A DNA stretch of 64,000 nt from Psoroptes ovis (Eukaryota > Arthropoda > Arachnida > Sarcoptiformes > Psoroptidae): contig PQWQ01000010.1 of NCBI GenBank assembly GCA_002943765.1, positions 560,501 through 624,500 of the forward strand, given 5' to 3'. The position numbers were made by a program, and so were the translations under genes. The notes under the pieces were generated by a model. The model searched no databases and had not been told where the DNA came from. It saw only the letters and a list, made by a program, of their open reading frames with translations. Positions 20,833 through 31,040 of this stretch are shown one piece after another (the stretch's first letter is position 1; every line of letters starts with the position of its first letter).

Positions 20833-23589
20833 ATGAAGGCTAATCAACAATTGAAACATCAACAACATCAGTATCAACATCAACATCATCATCTTCCGCT
20901 TGGTGATCATTTTGAATGTCAAGTAAATAAAGTATCCATTTATACATTGCCATCAAATCTGAAAATTGATTCATTAGATTTTGAACAATGTATATTGGAA
21001 TGTTTAACAAATCGTTTGGATGATAAAAAATTTAAAAAATCAACGAACAATAACCATAATGATACGAATACGAACAATAACAACAGCAATAATAATAATT
21101 GTCTTGGAAAACGTTTGATAAATGAATTATTCGTCGAACAGGATCTGTTATCATTATCATTGCTGAAATCGAATAATAATAATAATAACGATAATGATAT
21201 TGAAAATAAAGAGAATATCATTGATAATCATAATAATGATGATGATAAATCATTCAATGATAAATCAATTGATCAACAACGGCAACAACAGCAGCAGCAA
21301 CAGCCAATATTCATGTATAAAGTAGGCATACATTCAAATCGATTACAATGGACAATATCGATCAATAACAACAACAATAACGATAATGATAACAATAATA
21401 AAAATGATGAAAATCAATATTCATTCGTATGGAAATCAACATTTGATCAAATAAAATTATGTTATGTCAATTGTGAAATACCAACAATGATCATATGGCT
21501 ACTATTATCATTACCGAAACGTATGTTGATCAGAAATAATGAATATTCTATTGAATCAACGAATCAATGTATTTCAACAAATTTCGAATGTGATATCATC
21601 AGTAAAGATTCACATCTTCAGCCACACCACCAGCAGCAGCAGCAACGAACAAATAATTCATCAATATTTTCAATTGAAACATTATCATCGAATACTTCAT
21701 CAAATGCTTCATCGAATACTTTATCATCAAATACTTCATCCAAATCATCATTATATGCACTAGTCTGGAAATGTTTCAATGAAAATGATTGTGTACAATT
21801 ACGTGAAATATATAAATATTTACAATCATCAAGACGTATGAATCAAATATTATCGACAGCATCATCATCGACAACAGCTCAGTCAATGATGAATAATAAT
21901 GATGATTATGATTATGATGATGGCCAAGAAGATATATCTTCATATATCATTGATTATAAACAACAACAACAAACTCAACAAGCTCAAAATCCAAATCATT
22001 CGAATCATCATCATCATCGACAATCATCATCATCATATTATTCACATTATTTACAATTCAATGATCATAATTGTTCACCTTCTTCTTCTTCTTCCACATC
22101 ATCATCATCTTGTTCATCTTCATCCATAACATCATCATCATCATCATCCACATCGACTATGATCACGTTGAATCGATTAAATCAATCAAGGTACAACAGC
22201 AATAATAATAATAATATGGCCAATGATGAAACTATTGATGAAACAACATTAGCTAAGCAGCATCAACAACAAGAGCAAACATCGTTATCATCGACAACAG
22301 CAGCAGCTTCAAAAGCAACAACATTTCCTTTGGCTCATATTATGGCTTTGAATAGTCACAATAATCATAGTGGTGATAATGATTTCAATAAATCTTCACC
22401 ATTAGTATCCGTATCATTGCTGGATAATGAATTGAATAGCAACACTGCTGAAGATTCGTTTATTGTTTCAGCATTTTTCAGCAACAAATCTAACCACCAG
22501 AATAATCGATTGTTGCCTACGAATCGTCCGCCGTTACCATTTTCTATTATGAATTCGAACTCGGATTACAACAATGATCAACATCATCGTCGGCAACAAC
22601 AACGGCAACGACAACCAGCCAAAATAATTCAAGATACGAAAGATGATTCATTGATTGACACGAAATTATATCCGACAAAAAAATCATTGATAAGCAATCA
22701 ATCGATTGATTTGCATGATCGAACAGCAGTATCTAATCATAAATCAACATCAACAACGAATACAACAACAAATCATCAGCAACAACAATCAGAATCAGAA
22801 TTTGATGTCACACAAATCAATCAATATCTTCGTGAACGTAGATTTCATTTGAAAAAATATAATTCAAATTCGAATCATCATCATACACGATCAAGATCAG
22901 TTGATTCATCAAGACGTTATAGCCATAATAAAAATAATTATAATTTAATGATCAACAACAACAGTGTACCATTAAAATCTCAACAATCATTGATATCGAT
23001 TCTAAAATCATCATCATCATCCACACAATCAACAATGAATAGACGTAAAGATGGTTGTGATCATCAACTCAAACATCAACAACAAAATGATATTTTAAAT
23101 TCTGAAGGTTCATCAATATCGGGTGAAGAATCATCATCGGGTGAATTTAATGATTGTTTAGATGATTTCACTACCAATAATCATTCGAATTCGAATAAAT
23201 ATTCAATGCAAAATAATAATAAAAAATTGACCATGAAATCGGTGCTCAAAAAATCTGTGAGCGATGATATGTCAACAAATTCTAATCACAATCATCATTT
23301 TATTTCATCTCCATCATCATTTATAAATAATCTAAGTGATAAATTTCGTTTTGGTATCAGCTCAAATCATCATTTGCTTAAATTTCCATTTACTACATCC
23401 AATAATAATAAATATCATCAATATTCGACATCATCGATGAATAATAGCAATGAATCAATCGTCAATGGTGGTAATGGTGGCTGTAATCACAGCAACAACA
23501 ACACTAATCATCATCATAATAATCAAAATCAACATAAGAAAAATGTAACATTCAGCGCCTATACAACCATACAAATGGTCGATAGTTGA
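20833..23589 (+). CDS. Low-complexity protein with a possible PTB/PID-like fold (FAM43-like?), unknown function
   Basis: Single-exon frame of 918 residues from ATG 20833 to TGA 23587-23589. Most of it is Asn, His, Gln and Ser repeat. The non-repetitive islands are about 30-75 (a cysteine-containing strand/helix segment), about 155-170 (MYKVGIHSNRLQWT), about 195-235 (YSFVWKSTFDQIKLCYV then a hydrophobic strand), and about 310-340 (YALVWKCFNENDCVQLREIY). Their order and spacing recall the strands and closing helix of a PTB/PID domain, nearest in my reading to FAM43 proteins, with disordered inserts between strands. The C-terminal half is disordered, with an SSGEESSSGEF acidic patch, and ends KKNVTFSAYTTIQMVDS. 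The KNVTF in this tail fits the RVxF docking motif for protein phosphatase 1. I infer a cytoplasmic adaptor; the family assignment is weak. That the frame is real is supported by its length and ATG start. Confidence 0.75.
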   Translation: MKANQQLKHQQHQYQHQHHHLPLGDHFECQVNKVSIYTLPSNLKIDSLDFEQCILECLTNRLDDKKFKKSTNNNHNDTNTNNNNSNNNNCLGKRLINELFVEQDLLSLSLLKSNNNNNNDNDIENKENIIDNHNNDDDKSFNDKSIDQQRQQQQQQQPIFMYKVGIHSNRLQWTISINNNNNNDNDNNNKNDENQYSFVWKSTFDQIKLCYVNCEIPTMIIWLLLSLPKRMLIRNNEYSIESTNQCISTNFECDIISKDSHLQPHHQQQQQRTNNSSIFSIETLSSNTSSNASSNTLSSNTSSKSSLYALVWKCFNENDCVQLREIYKYLQSSRRMNQILSTASSSTTAQSMMNNNDDYDYDDGQEDISSYIIDYKQQQQTQQAQNPNHSNHHHHRQSSSSYYSHYLQFNDHNCSPSSSSSTSSSSCSSSSITSSSSSSTSTMITLNRLNQSRYNSNNNNNMANDETIDETTLAKQHQQQEQTSLSSTTAAASKATTFPLAHIMALNSHNNHSGDNDFNKSSPLVSVSLLDNELNSNTAEDSFIVSAFFSNKSNHQNNRLLPTNRPPLPFSIMNSNSDYNNDQHHRRQQQRQRQPAKIIQDTKDDSLIDTKLYPTKKSLISNQSIDLHDRTAVSNHKSTSTTNTTTNHQQQQSESEFDVTQINQYLRERRFHLKKYNSNSNHHHTRSRSVDSSRRYSHNKNNYNLMINNNSVPLKSQQSLISILKSSSSSTQSTMNRRKDGCDHQLKHQQQNDILNSEGSSISGEESSSGEFNDCLDDFTTNNHSNSNKYSMQNNNKKLTMKSVLKKSVSDDMSTNSNHNHHFISSPSSFINNLSDKFRFGISSNHHLLKFPFTTSNNNKYHQYSTSSMNNSNESIVNGGNGGCNHSNNNTNHHHNNQNQHKKNVTFSAYTTIQMVDS

Positions 23590-25763
23590 ATGAGGGGAAA
23601 ATTGAATTAAAATTCTATTTTTGAACGTGATTTGTCACCAGTCAAACGGCGCGATGGCGTCTTAACAAGCACAAATCAACGTGTTCTCACACGTCATTTG
23701 TCAAAGTTAAACACCAGTTTTTTTCTTCACACTTTTCAAAGTTGCCAAAATGACTAATCATTGAAATGCAAGAAAATATAAATATTTTTTCAAATTTTCC
23801 CGCTTCAAATTTTTCAATTTTTCACTTGTATTTAATCGACTGAATGAATGACTTGGCAAAAATTAAAATAGAATTAATCAAAAATAGAAGTCATTTAAAG
23901 CTAACAAAGCTAAAAGTCATCGAAATTCAAGCCAATCAATCAATCATTCAATCAATCGATCGATTCGAATTGATCGACCAATTAGAAATCAATCAAATTA
24001 TTTCAATTTTTATTTGTTTATTTTTGATTTATTTACTTCATCAATTAATACATCAAAATAAACATTCATTTCAATCATTTTGAATCATTTATCCAATTGT
24101 TTCATATGAAAAATAAAACAAATTTTGATTCAATGTAATTCAATTTGTATCCGAAAATCAATTCAACGGCATTATGAATACTTAAACCAGTTCGCCGAAT
24201 AAGAATACCAGAAGCTCAATTACCATTGTTTACGGTTTTTCATCTTTGTTCTGTCGAAAATCAAAATTAAAATATTCAAAATTCGCTGGTCAAAGTATTA
24301 ATTAAAAATCTATTCAATCTAGCCAGTGGGTCACTTGTAGTCCAGCCGAATTATCCAGTCGTCGCCAATGTCCAGCAGCAGTTTAGTGGCCGGTTGCCGG
24401 CAAAATATATTCTTTTCCACCGTAAAACACCGGTCTGAATGGCCATAATCGGTTGCCGTTGGTCGGTTATAGTCGGCCAACTATTTTAATCAAATTTTTC
24501 AATCAAATCATTGCTCGCAAAAATCCAATCAAAAAAATGTGTTTTGATTATAATTAATTCCAGGTAAATTGTGCATACCAGGCATTGAATCAAACCAAAT
24601 ACCAGGTAAAAATATACCCGACAAAACCTGTTCAAAAATTATCATTATTTTTTATTTCTCGAATTGATGATGATGCACACTAATCAAGTTGCACATCATC
24701 ATCATCATGTTGTTGTTGTATTCATTTATACCTTTCGCGTTAATTAAAAATGTTTTTGGAAATTTTCAATTCATTTCTACTCATTTCCATCATTTTCTAT
24801 TTTCAGGTGTTTGCAATGGCAATAATCAACAACAGTAATATTTACCTGTTCATTTCTCAAGTTGTTGTTCCTGTTTTCGTGTGTATTTCCCATGTGTTTG
24901 GCGTTCGGATTATTATTTCCATTATTATTGGTGTAATCATTGCTAATAACGATGCGGCACTGGCCAAGATGATGATGATCGTCGTCGACTTGTTAAAATT
25001 GCTATTTATAGATCATGCAGAAATTCATGCACCGAATATATGAATCCGGTAAAGTCATGTAAATAATCGATCGATGTGTGTGTGTATGTTTGGTGAAAAT
25101 GGAAAATGGATTTCTATGTACATTTTCGAAATCGGATAATCAACGCTGTGGATGGCGGCTGGTCAGGCTGGTTGAAGCCAAGCAAAGCAAAGCTGAGAAA
25201 TTTGGAAAAACTTTGAATTTTTTCATTGATTCAAAATCAATTTATTGAAATAAAAGTGTTTCGAAAAGGTTAAAATCAAAATTTAAAAACAATAAAAAAA
25301 ACAAGTTATTGAATCAATGTTTATATGAAATGATGAGCATCAATTATTATTATCATTATGATTATTATCACTATTTATTTGTTACTATTAATATTCAATG
25401 ACGATCCGATCGCTCAATTTGTTTTTTTTTTTTGAAATTTGTGTTAATCAATATGAATATTGGAGAATAACAAGCCAGAAAATCAGGATTATAAAATCCG
25501 GCCAATGCATACAAATAGCTAAAGGATAAGTAGGGCTCATAAAGATTGAGTTTACGCAAACATATAAAGATAAATTAAAGATAAGCTATTACTGTATATT
25601 TATTAAATGATTTTTCTCACCTAGTAACCTGATTGATAATGGAAAATATCGGATTTTTTTGGGAAAACAAAAAGTGTTCAGAAAAATCTGATATTAATAT
25701 CGATAAAACATTTAATAATGGAATGTAATTCTAAGACATGAATGGCCATAAATTTTGATTAGA
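23590..25763. other. Intergenic between the PTB-like gene and the satellite
   Basis: Contains the 3' UTR of the upstream gene and a stretch at about 24290-24480 richer in CCGG-type words (CCGGTTGCCGG at 24390-24400, CGGTTGCCG again near 24450) than its surroundings. A 97-codon frame at 24750-25043 starts with ATG and is hydrophobic, but has no family similarity that I can see. Nothing else is supported. Confidence 0.45.
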
Positions 25764-28700
25764 TAGCCTTAGATTTTTTCGATTTTTTCAAAAATTTTGA
25801 CGATGGTTAGCCTTAGATTTTTTTCGATTTTTTCAAAAATTTCCACGTACTATAGCCTTAGATTTTTTCAAAATTTTCAAAAATTTCCACGTACTATAGC
25901 CTTAGATTTTTTCGAAAAATCGAAAAATTTTGACGATGGATAGCCTTAGATTTTTTCAAAATTTTCGAAAATTTTGACGATGGTTAGCCTTAGATTTTTT
26001 TCGATTTTTTCAAAAATTTCCACGTACTATAGCCTTAGATTTTTTCGAAATTTTCAAAAATTTCCACGTACTATAGCCTTAGATTTTTTCGAAAAATCGA
26101 AAAATTTTGACGATGGATAGCCTTAGATTTTTTCGAAATTTTCAAAAATTTCCACGTACTATAGCCTTAGATTTTTTCGAAAAATCGAAAAATTTTGACT
26201 ATGGATAGCCTTAGATTTTTTTGATTTTTTCAAAAATTTCCACGTACTATAGCCTTAGATTTTTTCGATTTTTTCGAAAATTTTGTCGATGGTTAGCCTT
26301 AGATTTTTTCGATTTTTTCAAAAATTTTGTCGATGGATAGTCTTAGATTTTTTCGAAATTTTCAAAAATTTCCACGTACTATAGCCTTAGATTTTTTCGA
26401 TTTTTTCAAAAATTTCCACGTACTATAGCCTTAGATTTTTTCGATTTTTTCAAAAATTTTGACGATGGTTAGCCTTAGATTTTTTCAAAATTTTCAAAAA
26501 TTTTGACGATGGATAGCCTTAGATTTTTTCGAAATTTTCAAAAATTTTGTCGATGGATAGCCTTAGATTTTTTCAAAATTTTCGAAAATTTTGACGATGG
26601 ATAGCCTTAGATTTTTTCGATTTTTTCAAAAATTTCCACGTACTATAGCCTTAGATTTTTTCGATTTTTTCGAAAATTTTGTCGATGGTTAGCCTTAGAT
26701 TTTTTCGAAATTTTCAAAAATTTTGACGATGGATAGCCTCAGATTTTTTCAAAATTTTCGAAAATTTTGACGATGGATAGCCTTAGATTTTTTCGATTTT
26801 TTGAAAAATTTTGACGATGGATAGCCTTAGATTTTTTCAAAATTTTCAAAAATTTTGACGATGGATAGCCTTAGATTTTTTCAAAATTTTCGAAAATTTT
26901 GACGATGGATAGCCTTAGATTTTTTCGAAATTTTCAAAAATTTCCACGTACTATAGCCTTAGATTTTTTCGATTTTTTCAAAAATTTCCACGTACTATAG
27001 CCTTAGATTTTTTCAAAATTTTCGAAAATTTTGACGATGGATTGCCTTAGATTTTTTCGATTTTTTCAGAAATTTTGTCGATGGATAGCCTTAGATTTTT
27101 TCGAAATTTTCAAAAATTTCCACGTACTATAGCCTTAGATTTTTTCGAAAAATCGAAAAATTTTGACGATGGTTAGCCTTAGATTTTTTCGATTTTTACA
27201 AAAATTTTGACGATGGATAGCCTTAGATTTTTTTGATTTTTTCAAAAATTTCCACGTACTATAGCCTTAGATTTTTTCGAAAAATCGAAAAATTTTGACT
27301 ATGGATAGCCTTAGATTTTTTTGATTTTTTCAAAAATTTCCACGTACTATAGCCTTAGATTTTTTCGATTTTTTCGAAAATTTTGTCGATGGTTAGCCTT
27401 AGATTTTTTCGAAATTTTCAAAAATTTTGACGATGGATAGCCTCAGATTTTTTCAAAATTTTCGAAAATTTTGACGATGGTTAGCCTTAGATTTTTTCGA
27501 TTTTTTCAAAAATTTTGACGATGGATAGCCTTAGATTTTTTCGAAATTTTCGAAAATTTTGACGATGGTTAGCCTTAGATTTTTTCGATTTTTTCAAAAA
27601 TTTTGACGATGGATAGCCTTAGATTTTTTCGAAATTTTCGAAAATTTTGACGATGGATAGCCTTAGATTTTTTCGAAATTTTCGAAAATTTTGACGATGG
27701 ATAGCCTTAGATTTTTTCGAAATTTTCGAAAAATTTTGACGATGGATAGCCTTAGATTTTTTCGATTTTTTCAAAAATTTCCACGTACTATAGCCTTAGA
27801 TTTTTTCGAAAATCGAAAAATTTTGACGATGGTTAGCCTTAGATTTTTTCGAAATTTTCGAAAATTTTGACGATGGATAGCCTTAGATTTTTTCGAAATT
27901 TTCGAAAATTTTGACGATGGTTAGCCTTAGATTTTTTCGAAATTTTCGAAAATTTTGACGATGGATAGCCTTAGATTTTTTCGAAATTTTCGAAAATTTT
28001 GACGATGGATAGCCTTAGATTTTTTCGAAATTTTCGAAAAATTTTGACGATGGATAGCCTTAGATTTTTTCGATTTTTTCAAAAATTTCCACGTACTATA
28101 GCCTTAGATTTTTTCGATCGAAAATTTTGCGATGGTTAGCCTTAGATTTTTTCGAAATTTCAAAATTTTGACGATGGATAGCCTAGATTTTTCGATTACG
28201 ATTTTTCGATTTTCAAATTTTGACGATGGATAGCCTTAGATTTTTTCGAAATTTTCGAAAATTTTGACGATGGTTAGCCTTAGATTTTTTCGAAATTTTC
28301 GAAAATTTTGACGATGGATAGCCTTAGATTTTTTCGAAATTTTCGAAAAATTTTGACGATGGATAGCCTTAGATTTTTTCGAAATTTTCGAAAATTTTGA
28401 CGATGGATAGCCTTAGATTTTTTCGAAATTTTTCGAAAAATTTTGACGATGGATAGCCTTAGATTTTTTCGAAATTTTCGAAAAATTTTGACGATGGTTA
28501 GCCTTAGATTTTTTCGAAATTTTCGAAAAATTTTGACGATGGATAGCCTTAGATTTTTTCGAAATTTTCGAAAAATTTTGACGATGGATAGCCTTAGATT
28601 TTTTCGAAATTTTCGAAAAATTTTGACGATGGATAGCCTTAGATTTTTTCGATTTTCAAAATTTTGACGATGGTTAGCCTTAGATTTTTTCGAAATTTTC

Positions 28701-29600
28701 GAAAATTTTGACGATGGATAGCCTTAGATTTTTTCGAAATTTTCGAAAAATTTTGACGATGGATAGCCTTAGATTTTTTCGAAATTTTCGAAAATTTTGA
28801 CGATGGATAGCCTTAGATTTTTTCGAAATTTTCGAAAAATTTTGACGATGGATAGCCTTAGATTTTTTCGAAATTTTCGAAAATTTTGACGATGGATAGC
28901 CTTAGATTTTTTCGAAATTTTCGAAAAATTTTGACGATGGATAGCCTTAGATTTTTTCGAAATTTTCGAAAATTTTGACGATGGATAGCCTTAGATTTTT
29001 TCAAATTTTCAAAATTTGACGATGGTAGCCTTAGATTTTTTCGAAATTTTCGAAAATTTTGACGATGGATAGCCTTAGATTTTTTCGAAATTTTCGAAAA
29101 ATTTTGACGATGGATAGCCTTAGATTTTTTCGATTTTTTCAAAAATTTCCACGTACTATAGCCTTAGATTTTTTCGAAAAATCGAAAAATTTTGACGATG
29201 GTTAGCCTTAGATTTTTTCGAAATTTTCGAAAATTTCCACGTACTATAGCCTTAGATTTTTTCGATTTTTTCAAAAATTTTGACGATGGATAGCCTTAGA
29301 TTTTTTCGAAATTTTCGAAAATTTTGACGATGGATAGCCTTAGATTTTTTCGAAATTTTCGAAAATTTTGACGATGGATAGCCTTAGATTTTTTCGAAAT
29401 TTTCGAAAATTTTGACGATGGATAGCCTTAGATTTTTTCGAAATTTTCGAAAATTTTGACGATGGATAGCCTTAGATTTTTTCGAAATTTTCGAAAATTT
29501 TGACGATGGATAGCCTTAGATTTTTTCGAAATTTTCGAAAATTTTGACGATGGTTAGCCTTAGATTTTTTCGATTTTTTCAAAAATTTCCAAAGACTATA
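25764..29600. repeat. Satellite: tandem array of ~44-bp units, about 87 copies
   Basis: Each unit begins TAGCCTTAGATTTTTTC, continues with a (T/A)-rich core carrying TTCGAAA-type palindromes, and ends either GACGATGGA/T or CCACGTACTA. Most units are 44 bp; some 45-bp versions carry an extra A. The two end types are interspersed in the left half. The GACGATGG type dominates the right half from about 27400, where units become nearly identical. The last unit decays at 29590-29600. Reading frames inside the array (for example 28443-28667) are repeat translations, not genes. Confidence 0.95.
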
Positions 29601-31040
29601 ATAAACAACAGTTTCATGAGTGAAAAATTTTTCATCAATCAATCGAAAATTTGATTGAAAATTAATCGATTGAAATCGATACGAAATAAAAATAATTACT
29701 TCATTTCTCTTTTTTAAATTTTCATCAATGATCAATGATCAAGGAAGAAATCAAAACAAACATAAAAATGAATGAAAATACATCAGATAGTCTTCGCAGG
29801 AAAAACAAACAAACCATTTTACATAAAAAAAAACAAATAAATTCAAGATAAACCATCATCATTAGTCAATGATTATTTGAAGTCTAAAACCACCGATTTA
29901 CTAATCGACATCATCATTATCATCATCATTCGGATATAAATGCACGTGTATATAATAATGATGAAGAAATGAAAAAGAAATGAATGATGCATAAACACAT
30001 TGATTGCATTGTGGTCATCATGATCATCATCATCGGAAGAAATCATACAAATTATATTTCAAATACATTTGTATTTCGTTGTAATTGTTGAATCGTTTAT
30101 AAATTTACATTTGATATTATACGAGTATTTCCATTGATTTCCAAAAACTAATCATGATTCCCATTTTCATTGTTTTTTGCTTTTTGCTGGAATCCATTGA
30201 TAAAAATCTTTTATTTGTTTTTTTTTAATATTATGCAATAATACAATGCGATTTCAAATATTTGATTCAATGATTTTCAATACACATTACAATCATTGAT
30301 TCATTCCATTCATTGATTTTAATCGTTTAAATGATCATCATAATTCGTAGAAGCTGATCCATCCGTATTGACCAATACACACACATGTATATTCAATGAG
30401 ATTCTTATTTAATTTTCTTTGATATTTTTTCATTGATTTCGATCAAATCATTGAAAATCAAGAGTTGCTTTATGTACATACATTGCATACATTCAATGAT
30501 TCAATGATCGAACAAAAAAAAAAAAAAACAAATCCAAATACACAAATGATTGTTTCATTGTTTCAAACGATTGTAGACACTTTCATCTATCTAATTCATA
30601 ATTTCAAAATGATTAGCCAAAATGAAATTATGAATTATTTTCGAGGGAAAATAAAAGGATTTTTTAACACGATTTTTCGTGATTTCACATATGCATCAAT
30701 ATCAGAATATATAGCCAAATATGAATGTGAATGAAAATGAAAATGTTTCGATAAATATTTTTGATCATTCAATGTTGAAACAATGATTTGTATTTTTACG
30801 AAAAATTTAATATGTAATTTTTGTTCGATAGATAATTTCCTATTATGTTTGTTTGTTCATCATCATTAGTTTATTTGATTTTGATTATTATGATTACTAT
30901 GATTATCATTACATTCATTGAGTTCATTAAGATCATTAAAATCATTCAATGTTCATTGATGACACATGAATTTCTATGAATTTTTACGCATAAGTTCAAT
31001 ACCTATGAAATTGATTTGCATTTTCGATAGTCAAAAAACA
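29601..31040. other. Intergenic between the satellite and the TRPM gene 3' end
   Basis: No gene recognised. On the minus strand it would hold the TRPM 3' UTR; a TTTATT (AATAAA on the minus strand) at 30870-30875 is a candidate polyadenylation signal. Short frames here have non-ATG starts and no similarity. Confidence 0.5.

Noticed and set aside
24750..25043. Hydrophobic 97-codon frame with ATG
   Set aside because: No family similarity and composition follows the AT-rich background; a possible acceptor at 24807 does not connect to a plausible upstream exon.
28443..29142. Repetitive proteins (RFFRNFRKIL-type repeats) in the satellite
   Set aside because: They arise because 45-bp units translate in frame; neighbouring 44-bp units shift the frame, and both strands show the same effect.
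25764..29600. CRISPR-like repeat array
   Set aside because: Units are contiguous tandem repeats without unique spacers, in a eukaryotic genome; it is a satellite.
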